This document shows, one piece after another, positions 40,259 through 48,895 of a DNA stretch of 64,000 bases. Made by a program: the position numbers and the translations under genes. Location of the stretch: the NCBI RefSeq assembly GCF_000378125.1, contig NZ_KB899245.1, positions 62,001-126,000 on the forward strand, read 5' to 3'. This DNA comes from Rudaea cellulosilytica DSM 22992. GTDB lineage: Bacteria > Pseudomonadota > Gammaproteobacteria > Xanthomonadales > Rhodanobacteraceae. Each line of letters begins with the position of its first letter. Within the stretch, counting starts at the first letter, position 1. Below the pieces are notes generated by a model that was given only the letters and a program-made list of their open reading frames with translations, made no database searches and had not been told where the DNA came from.

Positions 40259-42031
40259 TCACGCAGCGAATTGCAGTCGCGCCAGTTCGCCGTAGAGCCC
40301 GCCCGCGTGCAGCAGCTCGGCATGCGTGCCTTGGGCGACGATGCGGCCGGCGTCCATGACGACGATGCGGTCAGCCTTGAGCACGGTGGCGAGACGATGC
40401 GCGATGATCAGCGTCGTGCGGCCGTGCATGAGGCGCTCGAAGCCTTGCTGAATCGCGGCTTCCGATTGCGCGTCGAGATTGCTCGTCGCTTCGTCGAGCA
40501 GCAGGATCGGCGCGTCTTTCAACAGCGCGCGCGCGATCGCGATGCGTTGCTGCTGGCCGCCGGAGAGGCGCACGCCGCGCTCGCCGAGATAGGTATCGTA
40601 GCCTTCCGGCTGCGCGGCGATGAAATCGTGTGCTTCGGCGGTTTTCGCCGCGGCGATCACCGCGTCCTCGTCGGCGTCGACGCAGCCGAAGCGGATATTG
40701 TCGCGCGCGCTCGCGCCGAAGATCACCGTGTCCTGCGGCACGAGTGCGATCGCGCCACGCAGCTCGGGCAGCGCCAACTGTTTCAGATCGACACCGTCGA
40801 TGCGGATCGTGCCGCGCTGCGCGTCGTAGAAACGCAGCAGCAGATGAAACACGGTGCTCTTGCCGGCGCCCGAGGGGCCGACCAGCGCCACGGTCTCGCC
40901 CGGTTTCACGCTCAGGCTGAAATCGTGCAGCGTCGGTGCGTCCGGACGCGAGGGGTAGCGGAACTCGACATGCTCGAAGGTGATCTCTCCGCGCAGTGGT
41001 TTCATCAACGCGACGGGTTGTGCCGCGGTGCGGATCTCAGGATTCGTCGCGAGCAATTCGCCGATGCGCTCCATCGCACCCGAGGCGCGTGCGATCTCGC
41101 TCCACACCTCGGTCAGGCCGCCGATCGAGCCAGCGGCGATCACCGCATAGAACACGAACTGGCTCAATACGCCAACGTCGAGGCGGCCGTCCATCACGCT
41201 GCGCGCGCCGCTCCAGAGCACGAGCGTGATCGCGCCGAAGATCAGCAGGATCACGAGCGCGGTCAGGATCGCACGCTGGCCGATGCGTTTTTTCGCCGTC
41301 GCGACCGCGCGCGTGATCGCCGTGTCGTAGCGTGCGATCTCGTACGGCTCGCGCGCGTAGGCCTGCACCGCATAGGTCGCGTTGAGCGTTTCGTTGGCGA
41401 TCGCCGCGGCGTCGGCGATACGGTCCTGGTTGGCGCGCGCAAGCTTCTGCTGGCGCCGACCCATGAGCACGATCGGCGCGATCACCAGCGGGATTACGAG
41501 CGCGGCGTAGCCGGCAAGGCGCGGGCTCGTCGCGACCAGCATTGCCGTGCCGCCGAGCGCGGTGACGACGCTGCGCAGGGCGACCGACAGCGACGAGGTC
41601 ACGACCGTTTGCACGAGTTCGGTGTCGGCGGACAGGCGCGAAGTCAGCTCGCCGACGCGCGTGCGCTCGAAGAAGGTTTGGTCGAGCGTCATCAAGTGCG
41701 CGTACAGGCGCTTGCGCAGGTCGGCGACCGTACGCTCGCCGAGCAGGGTGATGCAGAAGTAGCGCGCGGCCGTCGCCAGAGCGAGCACCGCGGCGACGCC
41801 GAGCAGGGCGAGGAAGCCCGAATCGATCATCGCCGCGTTGGCGTTGACGAAACCGTGGTCGATCATCACACGTACCGCGATCGGCAAGGTCAGCGTCGCG
41901 GCTGAGGATATGGCCAGAAACGCGAGCCAGCCGATCAGTAGGCCGCGGTAGCGGGCGAGGTAGGGCCAGAGCAGCGGCAGCGCGGAGAAACGGCTGTGCT
42001 GCTCGCTGCTGGATTCAAGGGATGCGGACAC
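40259..42031 (-). CDS. ABC half-transporter/exporter
   Basis: Fused membrane-ATPase half-transporter of about 590 residues, of the MsbA/LmrA/HMT type. Six TM helices in the first 320 residues, then the nucleotide-binding domain with Walker A GPSGAGKST, signature LSGGQQQR, Walker B ILLLDEAT and the H-loop IIAHRLATV. It should act as a homodimer exporting lipids or hydrophobic compounds. The GTG at 42031 is chosen because the ATG at 42127 would overlap yigZ by 41 bases and add an unusual leader; both are possible. Its stop lies about 150 bases from the convergent kinase gene. Confidence 0.88.
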   Translation of the reverse strand: MSASLESSSEQHSRFSALPLLWPYLARYRGLLIGWLAFLAISSAATLTLPIAVRVMIDHGFVNANAAMIDSGFLALLGVAAVLALATAARYFCITLLGERTVADLRKRLYAHLMTLDQTFFERTRVGELTSRLSADTELVQTVVTSSLSVALRSVVTALGGTAMLVATSPRLAGYAALVIPLVIAPIVLMGRRQQKLARANQDRIADAAAIANETLNATYAVQAYAREPYEIARYDTAITRAVATAKKRIGQRAILTALVILLIFGAITLVLWSGARSVMDGRLDVGVLSQFVFYAVIAAGSIGGLTEVWSEIARASGAMERIGELLATNPEIRTAAQPVALMKPLRGEITFEHVEFRYPSRPDAPTLHDFSLSVKPGETVALVGPSGAGKSTVFHLLLRFYDAQRGTIRIDGVDLKQLALPELRGAIALVPQDTVIFGASARDNIRFGCVDADEDAVIAAAKTAEAHDFIAAQPEGYDTYLGERGVRLSGGQQQRIAIARALLKDAPILLLDEATSNLDAQSEAAIQQGFERLMHGRTTLIIAHRLATVLKADRIVVMDAGRIVAQGTHAELLHAGGLYGELARLQFAA

Positions 42032-42086
42032 GCGAACGGGCTTGGAGTTCGGGGACTTGACTTGGATGGTGCCGCGGAATCCGAAT

Positions 42087-42683
42087 TCAATCCACCATGC
42101 GAACCGAACTGCGGCCGCGTGTCGCATCGGTAACCCAGTGGCGCAGCGCTCCGATGCGTACCGCGGGCAGGGTCAGGCGCAATTCGGCGCCCGAGGCGTC
42201 GAAACGCTCGTCAGCGATCGACGCGCCGAACTCGGCCAGGCGCGCATGCAGCAGCGGCAGCGTGGCGAATGGCAGTGCGAAAACGACCTGCGCCATCTCG
42301 ACCGCTTCCGTTTTCGCCGCCAAACGCAGGCATTCCGCGGCGCAGCCGCCATAGGCGCGCGCGAGGCCGCCCGCGCCGAGCTTGATGCAGCCATACCAGC
42401 GCGTGACGACGACAGCGGTGCAGTCCATCTGCTGGCCGTCGATCGCCTGCAGGATCGGCTTGCCGGCGGTGCCGCCCGGCTCGCCGTCATCGTTGAAGCG
42501 ATATTGTTGGCCGATGCGGTAAGCCCAGCAGTTGTGCGTCGCCGATGCGTCGGCCGCCGCGGTGACGAAGTCCAGCGCCGCATCGGGCGACGAGACATTT
42601 GCGGCATTTGCCAAAAATATACTTTTTTTCACTTCCTGGCGCAGCGTCGCCGGCCTGGCGAGGACAAAACGCGTGCCGCTCAT
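42087..42683 (-). CDS. yigZ: YigZ/IMPACT-family protein
   Basis: Protein of 198 residues in the YigZ/IMPACT (UPF0029) family. N-terminal segment KKSIFLANAANV, the core motif DDGEPGGTAGKPIL, and VVVTRWYGCIKLGAGGLARAYG are all present. The bacterial role is poorly defined, with links to translation or stress. The ATG overlaps the previous stop by four bases (ATGA), so it is translated with the anti-sigma-like gene. A striking AT-rich codon patch (42603-42630, including TATACTTTT on the plus strand) encodes the conserved N-terminal segment. Confidence 0.9.
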   Translation of the reverse strand: MSGTRFVLARPATLRQEVKKSIFLANAANVSSPDAALDFVTAAADASATHNCWAYRIGQQYRFNDDGEPGGTAGKPILQAIDGQQMDCTAVVVTRWYGCIKLGAGGLARAYGGCAAECLRLAAKTEAVEMAQVVFALPFATLPLLHARLAEFGASIADERFDASGAELRLTLPAVRIGALRHWVTDATRGRSSVRMVD

Positions 42684-43780
42684 TCGAGGCCGCGCAGGTC
42701 GGGCGGCACACGGAAATCCGGGTGCTGCGCGCGCAGGTCGGCGAGTGCGTGCCGGGCTGCGTCGCGATGCCCGTCGCGCAACATCGCGCGCACGATTTCG
42801 ACCCACGCAGCCAGCGGTGGCGGGTCGGGCGGGTAGATGCCGTCGCGCGCCGGCGCTGCGGTCGGGCCGCCGCCGATTTCCCAGTGATAACGCCCCGGCG
42901 CGCTTGGTTCGGGCCTGACTACGAACGACGATCCTCCCGCAGTCGCCTTGTCTGCGAAGGCCTGCATCGCGGCGGCGCCATCGGCGCTCGCGCTTTCGCG
43001 CAACTCCGGCGCGGGTGCTGCGGCAGCGCGTGCTGCCGAGCGTGCCGTTTCCGCTTCCATCGCCGCGGGTGGCGGCGGCGGAGCGGTTGCGGCGACCGGC
43101 GGCGGCGCACTCTTCGCGCGCGGCTGCTCGACCGCGCGCGAAGGGAACGCGGTGGGTTCGGCGCTCCCGGGCGGCGTCGCGGATGCCGGCGCCGCGATCT
43201 TCGGCGCAGCGGCGAGTGCGCCGCCCGCGTTGGATTTCGCATCGGTCTTGGCGTTGTCCGCGGCAACGGAGGATTCCGGCTTCGCGGCGACGGTGTTGGG
43301 CGTGTGCCGGTATTGCGCGGTTGCATCCACTGGCACCGGCGGCGTTGCGGGCTGCGCTGGCGGTGGCACCGTGGGTGCCGGCATCGGCACGGTGCGTTCG
43401 CTTTGAGTGACGCCCGGGGCCGGCGTGTCGGCAACAGCCGCGGTCTCGCGCCTCGGCGGCGCGGTGGGCGGAACCAGACGCCATGCCAAGCCGGCGACGA
43501 GCAGGAGCGTCGCCGCGGCGCCGAACGCGGGCAGCCAGCGCTGTACGCGCGAACGCGCCGCCGGTCGCGACGCTTGTGCCGCCGCTTCGCTGGGCATGCG
43601 TAGGGCCGACCGCGCCTGGGCACGCACTTGTGCATCGATGGCCGCGTCAGGCTCCGGGTGCGGCAGCTTGCGGTACAGCGCGGCCAGGCGCGAGTCTTGT
43701 TCGCGCAGGAAGGCATCGAACTCGGCATCAAAGCCGTGTTCGGGCGGCGTCGTCTGCGAGGGTTTCTTGATGTCGCTCAT
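42680..43780 (-). CDS. Putative anti-sigma factor, membrane protein
   Basis: Protein of 366 residues whose start overlaps the sigma gene stop (ATGA), the typical sigma/anti-sigma arrangement. A helical N-terminus (FLREQDSRLAALYRKLP) is followed by one TM helix near residues 82-103, a long Pro/Ala-rich linker and a small C-terminal domain (YPPDPPPLAAWVEIVRAML, HPDFRVPPDL). There is no zinc HxxxCxxC motif, so it is not a classical ZAS anti-sigma. The role is inferred from context and topology. Confidence 0.65.
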   Translation of the reverse strand: MSDIKKPSQTTPPEHGFDAEFDAFLREQDSRLAALYRKLPHPEPDAAIDAQVRAQARSALRMPSEAAAQASRPAARSRVQRWLPAFGAAATLLLVAGLAWRLVPPTAPPRRETAAVADTPAPGVTQSERTVPMPAPTVPPPAQPATPPVPVDATAQYRHTPNTVAAKPESSVAADNAKTDAKSNAGGALAAAPKIAAPASATPPGSAEPTAFPSRAVEQPRAKSAPPPVAATAPPPPPAAMEAETARSAARAAAAPAPELRESASADGAAAMQAFADKATAGGSSFVVRPEPSAPGRYHWEIGGGPTAAPARDGIYPPDPPPLAAWVEIVRAMLRDGHRDAARHALADLRAQHPDFRVPPDLRGLE

Positions 43781-44328
43781 TCGGCCAGCCTCTCGCGTAT
43801 TTTGGCGAAGGCGTAACGCAAGCGCGACTTCACCGTTTCGTGGCCTGCGCCGGTCACCTGCGCAATTTCCTCCAGGCTAAGGTTCGATTCCATGCGCAAC
43901 AGGAAGGCGTTGCGCTGTTCGTCAGGCAATGCCTCGAGTGCGAGCTGCAGGCGCCGGCGCTGTTCGAAATCGCTCAGCACTTCCTCGGGCCGTTCACGCT
44001 CGGGCACGTCGAGCAGGCCAAGCACGTGTTCACTCTCGTCCGCGTCGGCTTGCGGCCGCAGACGGCGCTGGTGGTCGACGACGAGATTGTGCGCGATCTG
44101 CAACAACCAGGTACTGAATTTCGCTTCGACGCGATAGCGCGCGCGTGCGTGAATCGCCCGGCTCCAGGTGTCCTGGAATAGCTCGTCGGCGACGGCGCGC
44201 TCGGGCACGCTGCGCAGGATGAAACGGTAGAGCATGCCCCGCGTGCGTGCGTACAGCGCGTCGAACGCGAGCGCGTCGCCCTGCGCATAGGCGAGCATCA
44301 ATTCCTCGTCGGTCTTCCCGGTCCCCAT
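43777..44328 (-). CDS. ECF (RpoE-like) sigma factor
   Basis: ECF sigma factor of about 183 residues. Region 2 contains GDALAFDALYAR, DELFQDTWSRAI and FSTWLLQIAHNLVVDHQRR; region 4 carries LEEIAQVTGAGHETVKSRLRYAFAKIRERL. The start is set at the ATG at 44328; an upstream ATG (44418) would add a non-conserved leader. It is translationally coupled to the membrane protein downstream. Typical systems of this kind respond to envelope or oxidative stress, but the signal is unknown. Confidence 0.9.
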   Translation of the reverse strand: MGTGKTDEELMLAYAQGDALAFDALYARTRGMLYRFILRSVPERAVADELFQDTWSRAIHARARYRVEAKFSTWLLQIAHNLVVDHQRRLRPQADADESEHVLGLLDVPERERPEEVLSDFEQRRRLQLALEALPDEQRNAFLLRMESNLSLEEIAQVTGAGHETVKSRLRYAFAKIRERLAE

Positions 44329-44508
44329 TGCCGCGCAGGGTACGACAAAACGTGCACGCGCGGCAGCCGGACTGTGCGCTGCAGCGCCAGATTCGATGTT
44401 GACGGCAATGACGGACATGTGCGTTGTAACGCAGAACAAACGCTTTCGGGGTTAGCATCGCTGCCTACAGAATGACGGGCAGGGCGTTTTGACCTGAAGG
44501 GATGCCGC

Positions 44509-45042
44509 ATGATCCACGAAATCCTCAAAATGGGTGATCCGCGCCTGCTGCGCGTCGCCAAACCGGTCGAAGCCTTCGATACGCCGGAGCTGCATGCGCT
44601 CATCGCCGACATGTTCGAGACGATGCAGGCTGCGGGCGGCGTCGGTCTCGCCGCGCCGCAGATCGGCGTCGACCTGCAGCTCGTCATCTTCGGTTTCGAA
44701 CGCAGCGAGCGCTATCCCGACGCGCCCGCGGTTCCGCGCACGATCCTGATCAATCCCGAGATCATGCCGCTGTCGCAGGACAAGGAGGAAGGCTGGGAAG
44801 GGTGCCTTTCGGTGCCGGGGCTGCGCGGCGCGGTCGAACGTTACTCGCTGATCCGCTATACCGGCTTCGATCCGCAGGGCAGGAAGATCGAGCGCGAGGC
44901 CGAAGGTTTTCATGCGCGCGTCGTGCAGCACGAATGCGATCACCTGATCGGCCGGCTCTATCCTTCGCGCATCACTGACTTTTCCAAATTCGGCTTTACC
45001 GAAATCCTGTTTCCCGGCCTTAATCCCATTGTGGACGAATAA
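44509..45042 (+). CDS. def: Peptide deformylase
   Basis: Metalloenzyme of 177 residues removing the formyl group from nascent proteins. All three motifs are intact: [18 protein letters not shown] (metal Cys) and QHECDHLIG (metal His and catalytic Glu). AAGGG lies about eight bases before the ATG. It is not next to fmt here. Its 3' end is followed within 10 bases by the left arm of an inverted repeat bounding the GIY-YIG gene. Confidence 0.95.
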   Translation: MIHEILKMGDPRLLRVAKPVEAFDTPELHALIADMFETMQAAGGVGLAAPQIGVDLQLVIFGFERSERYPDAPAVPRTILINPEIMPLSQDKEEGWEGCLSVPGLRGAVERYSLIRYTGFDPQGRKIEREAEGFHARVVQHECDHLIGRLYPSRITDFSKFGFTEILFPGLNPIVDE

Positions 45043-45051
45043 TGGACACCG

Positions 45052-45073
45052 TGAGGTATCGAAGGGCGAACGG
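45052..45073. repeat. Left inverted repeat of GIY-YIG unit
   Basis: A 22-bp arm matching 45404-45425 in reverse complement with one mismatch. It begins 10 bases after the def stop and ends four bases from the GIY-YIG stop codon. Confidence 0.8.
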
Positions 45074-45077
45074 CAAT

Positions 45078-45383
45078 CTAACTCAGACGCTCCGGTAGAG
45101 GGTTTCGCTTACCCCAAGCGAGTTGCTGGATGCGCTTCCAATCGCCATCGATCAGTGCCTGTTTCTTGGCGCGACTCCAACCTTTGATCTGTCGCTCCGC
45201 TAGCAAAGCTTCATTGCGTGTCTGGAATTCCTGGGAATAGACGAGGTGAACGGGACGGCGGGACGACGTGTAACCAGCACAATCGCCACACGCGTGTTGT
45301 GCGATGCGCGTTTCAAGGTTGTCCGTATGGCCGATGTAGAACGAATTGTCTGCGCATCGGAGCATGTAGACCCAAAAACTCAT
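45078..45383 (-). CDS. GIY-YIG nuclease-family protein
   Basis: Small GIY-YIG superfamily protein of 101 residues (UPF0213/YhbQ-like single-domain type). The first strand is FWVYMLRC (Tyr6), then FYIGHTDN (Tyr16-Ile-Gly18), Arg26 and Glu63 in NEALLAERQIKGW, so the catalytic set is complete. The family is expected to nick or cut DNA, yet the biological role of these single-domain proteins is not established. AGGGG precedes the ATG. The gene is bounded by a 22-bp inverted repeat on both sides. Confidence 0.85.
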   Translation of the reverse strand: MSFWVYMLRCADNSFYIGHTDNLETRIAQHACGDCAGYTSSRRPVHLVYSQEFQTRNEALLAERQIKGWSRAKKQALIDGDWKRIQQLAWGKRNPLPERLS

Positions 45384-45403
45384 ATGGCCCCTGCGTAGTT
45401 GGG

Positions 45404-45435
45404 CCGTTCGTCCTTCGATACCTCAGGACGAACGG
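45404..45435. repeat. Right inverted repeat and hairpin of GIY-YIG unit
   Basis: CCGTTCGTCCT and AGGACGAACGG form an 11-bp stem with a 10-base loop. The first 22 bases are the inverted copy of 45052-45073. The sequence resembles short palindromes dispersed in many proteobacterial genomes. Confidence 0.8.
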
Positions 45436-45455
45436 AAAGCGAACTCGCGGCGAGT

Positions 45456-46553
45456 TTATTTATTTGGCTGTCGCTGAGCTGCACTCTGCGCCAGCAGTTC
45501 GACGAGATAGTCCTTCCACAACACCGCCCAGGTGTGCGAGCTGTGGCCCCGCGTGGCGTCGCTGATCGGAATGACGACGGCGCGGCCATGCGCGACGTTC
45601 TTGATCTCGCGTTCGAGGATGCCGAGTTCCGGCGGGTTGATCTGATCGTCGGCGGAATTGACGGCGAGCAGCGGCGCTTTGATCGTGGCGAGCTTCGGCA
45701 GCGGGTTGTAGTTGCGCGAGGCGTCGATCTGGTAGAGGCAGTCGTTGGCGTCGTCTTCCTTCATCAGCGTGGCGATGCGGTCCTCGAGATACTTGTCGGC
45801 CGCCTCGCGCGTCGGATAGTCCTTCTGCCACTGCAGCGGCACCGAGCCCATGATCATGAGGATGTGCAGCGCGTCGGCGAGGCCGCGAGGCTGCTTCGTG
45901 TAGTCGCCGTTGTTCCATTCCGGATCATTGCGGATCGCGTCCATGAACATGCGCCGGAACATGCGGTTGCGCCCGGCGATTTCCACCGGCAGCGAAGCGA
46001 GCGGCATCAGTGCATCCATGAAGTCCGGATAGGTCTCGCCCCAGACCCAGGTATGCATGCCGCCCATCGAAGTGCCCATGACCAGGCGCAGGTGATCGAC
46101 CTGGAGCTTCTCGGTCAATAACCGATAGTCGGCCTTGACCATGTCGTCGTAGTCGTAATGCGGAAACTTCATGCGCAGGCCGTCGCTCGGCTTGCTCGAC
46201 TTGCCGTGGCCGATGCCGTCGGGCAGCACGATGAAATATTTCGCCGCGTCGAGCGGCTGGCTCGGGCCGAACAACTGACCGGCGAAGCGGTCGCTGATGA
46301 ACTGCGCGCCCGTGCCGCCGGTGCCGTGCATGATCAGCACCGCGTTGTCGACATGGCCCTTGCGATCGCGATGAATTTTGCCGAGTGTGCGGTAGTGCAG
46401 ACGCAGTTCGGCCAGCGTCTCGCCGCTGGCAAAGCGGAAGTCCTTGATGTCGAAATCGCCTTCGCTCGGCGTCGGCCATGTCTGCGCATGCGCGGACGCG
46501 CAAAGTACGAACGCGAAGAGGGCCGGCAGAGTGAGCAGGTATTTGCGAAACAT
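45456..46553 (-). CDS. Secreted alpha/beta hydrolase, MetX-like fold
   Basis: Exported alpha/beta hydrolase of 365 residues. Signal peptide (residues 1-23, ending AHAQ), oxyanion region LIMHGTGGTG, nucleophile elbow GTSMGG with Ser162, likely acid in NSADDQINP, and the histidine in RGHSSHTW. The layout resembles homoserine O-acetyltransferase (MetX), but the signal peptide argues for a periplasmic esterase or acyltransferase rather than methionine synthesis. The substrate is unknown. It converges with the GIY-YIG unit and def. Confidence 0.8.
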   Translation of the reverse strand: MFRKYLLTLPALFAFVLCASAHAQTWPTPSEGDFDIKDFRFASGETLAELRLHYRTLGKIHRDRKGHVDNAVLIMHGTGGTGAQFISDRFAGQLFGPSQPLDAAKYFIVLPDGIGHGKSSKPSDGLRMKFPHYDYDDMVKADYRLLTEKLQVDHLRLVMGTSMGGMHTWVWGETYPDFMDALMPLASLPVEIAGRNRMFRRMFMDAIRNDPEWNNGDYTKQPRGLADALHILMIMGSVPLQWQKDYPTREAADKYLEDRIATLMKEDDANDCLYQIDASRNYNPLPKLATIKAPLLAVNSADDQINPPELGILEREIKNVAHGRAVVIPISDATRGHSSHTWAVLWKDYLVELLAQSAAQRQPNK

Positions 46554-46638
46554 GGCGTGCCCGGTCGACGGATGACGCGGCAGTTTGCAACAAACGGGCG
46601 ATTTTGTCTCACGGTGCCGGTCGAGTTATCGTCGTGCA

Positions 46639-46752
46639 ATGAGCGATTCCCGATCCGATCGGTACCCGAGCGGCATTTCGCAAAAGATCGTTATTGCGCT
46701 GATTCTTGTTTGGCTGAGCTGGGCCGCGTTCGCCCTGCTGCGCGAGATGTGA
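46639..46752 (+). CDS. 37-residue single-TM peptide
   Basis: Small open frame: a polar start (MSDSRSDRYPSGIS), then one hydrophobic helix (VIALILVWLSWAAFALL) ending REM. It stops two bases before the ATG of the fructosamine kinase gene, so coupling is possible. It is supported by composition and position only; no Shine-Dalgarno is evident. Confidence 0.4.
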   Translation: MSDSRSDRYPSGISQKIVIALILVWLSWAAFALLREM

Positions 46753-46754
46753 AG

Positions 46755-47561
46755 ATGAAACTGCAGTCCGGTGTGGCCGAGTTCGGGCAATTGCGCGACG
46801 GCATTCACCGCGCAGTCCGCCCCGACGGCGGGCGCATATTCGTGAAAGTGCGTCACGACATGCCCGCCGACTTCTTTCTTGCCGAAGCGCGCGGACTGGC
46901 GGTGTTGTCGTCGGCGCCCTTGCGCGTGCCCGATGTGATCTCGGTGTGGGAACACGGCATTGCGCTCGAAGATCTCGGTCGTGGGCGTGCGTCCGCGCGC
47001 GATTGGGAAAACGCCGGGCGCGGCTTGGCCGATTTGCATTGCAGTGCAGGCGAACGCTTCGGTTTGGATAGCCGGGGATGGTGCGGCGACAGCACGCAGG
47101 ACAACACGCCCGATGAGGATGGCTTCCATTTCTTCGCCGAACGCCGCTTGTTAGCGCAGGGCCGCCGCGCTTTCGACCGCGGTCTGCTCGAACACGACGA
47201 TATGCGCCAGCTTGAATCGATCTGCGCGCGTTTGTGCGAAATGTTGCCGAAACAACCGCCGGTGCGCGTCCATGGCGATCTCTGGATGGGCAATGTGCAT
47301 GCCTGCGCCAACGGCGAACTCGCTTTGATCGACGGTGGCGCCGTGCACTACGGCTGGGCCGAAGTCGATCTCGCAATGCTGACGCTGTTCGGCGAACCGC
47401 CAGCCTCGTTCTTCTGCGCCTATGAAACCGCCGCGAAGATCGACAAGGCGTGGCGCGAGCGCGCTGCGCTGCTCAATCTGTACCACCTGCTCAATCACCT
47501 CAACCTGTTCGGCGCGAGCTATCTCGGCGGCGTGCGCACGGTGCTTCGGCGCTATTCGTGA
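46755..47561 (+). CDS. Fructosamine kinase-family protein
   Basis: Kinase-like protein of 268 residues in the fructosamine-3-kinase/YniA (APH-fold) family. Catalytic loop HGDLWMGN and metal site LIDGGAVHYGWAEVDLAM are typical; in the latter the usual DP is replaced by DG, a variation to note. Such enzymes phosphorylate ketosamines to reverse protein glycation. The ATG at 46755 lies two bases after the small TM peptide stop. Its 3' end overlaps the convergent xseA by 10 bases. Confidence 0.82.
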   Translation: MKLQSGVAEFGQLRDGIHRAVRPDGGRIFVKVRHDMPADFFLAEARGLAVLSSAPLRVPDVISVWEHGIALEDLGRGRASARDWENAGRGLADLHCSAGERFGLDSRGWCGDSTQDNTPDEDGFHFFAERRLLAQGRRAFDRGLLEHDDMRQLESICARLCEMLPKQPPVRVHGDLWMGNVHACANGELALIDGGAVHYGWAEVDLAMLTLFGEPPASFFCAYETAAKIDKAWRERAALLNLYHLLNHLNLFGASYLGGVRTVLRRYS

Positions 47562-48874
47562 TCGATCTTCGGTTTTCGCTTGCGAGGTTTAACTTCCTGC
47601 CGCAGACCGATCTCACCGTCGGCAAGGCGCGCGATGAGATGCGCGGACTTTGCCGCCACGGCGACGCTGCGCAGCACCTCGCCGCTGTCGCGATCGAGCA
47701 GGATCGCATAGCCGCGCTGCAAGGTGGCGAGCGGGCTGACTGCATTGAGCGTACGTGCGAGTTCGACGAGGTGCTGCTTGCGCCGGTCCAGGCGTCGGTC
47801 GATTGCCGAGTGCAGGCGCTGCGTCAGCGCGGCAAGCTGCTCGTCGCGCCGCGCGAGGCGGATCAGCGGATGTTGCGCCTGCAGGCGCGCACGCAGATGG
47901 GCCAGGCGTTCGCCGCCGCGCTGCAGGCGTGCACGCGGATGTTGCGCGCGCAGGCGTGTCCAGGCGTGGTCGAGGCGTTGCGCGGCGTTCTGCAGGCGGC
48001 GCAACATCAGCGTTTCGAGGCGCGCTTCCTCGCGCTGCAGGTTGCGCAGGATCGCGGCGCCGTCGGGCACGAGGATTTCCGCCGCGGCCGATGGCGTCGG
48101 CGCGCGCAGGTCGGCGGCGAAGTCGGCGATGGTGAAATCGACCTCGTGGCCGACCGCGCTTACGACCGGGATCGCGCTCGCGCGGATCGCGCGCGCGACG
48201 CCTTCGTCGTTGAACGCCCACAAGTCTTCGAGCGAACCGCCACCGCGCGTGAGCAGCAACACGTCGTGGCGCCGCGCCGCCGATGCGGCATTCAGCGCAG
48301 TAACGATGGCGGGCGGCGCTTCCTTGCCTTGCACCGGTACCGGAATCACCTCGACGTCGACGAGCGGGAAACGCCGCGACAGCACGCTGAGCACGTCGCG
48401 GACCGCAGCGCCGGTGGCCGACGTGATCACCCCGATGCGCCGCGGCAGTTTCGGCAGCGCACGTTTTTTCGCCGTATCGAACAGGCCTTCGGCGGCGAGC
48501 TTCGCTTTCAGTTGCTCGAATGCGCGCAGCAACGCGCCTTCGCCGGCTTCTTCGAGATGCTCGACGATGAGCTGGAACTCGCCGCGCGCCTCGTACAGGC
48601 TCACGCGCACTCGCGCGAGCACGCGCGTGCCGTCGGCAGGGCGGAAGCGCAGCAGCATCGCGCGGTTCTTGAACATCGCGCAGCGGATCTGCGCCTGCGC
48701 GTCTTTCAGGCTGAAGTAGAGGTGCCCGGAGGCGGGGCGCGAGAAGTTCGAGATTTCGCCCTCGACCCAGATCAGCGGAAACGTGTCCTCGAGCAGGTCG
48801 CGGGCGAGGCGCACGAGCTGGCTCGGGGAAAAGATTTCGCGTTCGGGGGCGGCGTCGGAAAAAAGTTCGGACAT
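47552..48874 (-). CDS. xseA: Exodeoxyribonuclease VII large subunit
   Basis: Large subunit of exonuclease VII, 440 residues. The N-terminal OB fold (WVEGEISNFSRPASGHLYFSLKD) is followed by the catalytic domain (LPRRIGVITSATGAAVRDVL, LLTRGGGSLEDLWAFNDE, VVSAVGHEVDFTIADFAADLRAPTPSAAAE) and a long coiled coil rich in Arg, Leu and Gln. It degrades single-stranded DNA with XseB, whose gene is not here. The ATG at 48874 matches the conserved N-terminus; no Shine-Dalgarno. The region upstream holds a repeat-bounded spacer. Confidence 0.95.
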   Translation of the reverse strand: MSELFSDAAPEREIFSPSQLVRLARDLLEDTFPLIWVEGEISNFSRPASGHLYFSLKDAQAQIRCAMFKNRAMLLRFRPADGTRVLARVRVSLYEARGEFQLIVEHLEEAGEGALLRAFEQLKAKLAAEGLFDTAKKRALPKLPRRIGVITSATGAAVRDVLSVLSRRFPLVDVEVIPVPVQGKEAPPAIVTALNAASAARRHDVLLLTRGGGSLEDLWAFNDEGVARAIRASAIPVVSAVGHEVDFTIADFAADLRAPTPSAAAEILVPDGAAILRNLQREEARLETLMLRRLQNAAQRLDHAWTRLRAQHPRARLQRGGERLAHLRARLQAQHPLIRLARRDEQLAALTQRLHSAIDRRLDRRKQHLVELARTLNAVSPLATLQRGYAILLDRDSGEVLRSVAVAAKSAHLIARLADGEIGLRQEVKPRKRKPKIDHE

Positions 48875-48895
48875 GAAGGAAACTACAAAAATTGT

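Larger units (their letters stand above)
45052..45435. mobile_element. Candidate IR-bounded GIY-YIG unit
   Basis: A 22-bp inverted repeat (45052-45073 and 45404-45425, one mismatch; perfect core GAGGTATCGAAGG) flanks a 306-bp GIY-YIG nuclease gene. The right arm extends into a complete hairpin (45404-45435, 11-bp stem). The unit almost exactly fills the gap between def and the converging hydrolase gene. No target duplication is visible. Mobility is inference. Confidence 0.45.

Noticed and set aside
37837-40323. 828-codon open frame antisense to the kinase gene
   Set aside because: No recognisable domain, Arg-rich composition; the sense kinase has every catalytic motif.
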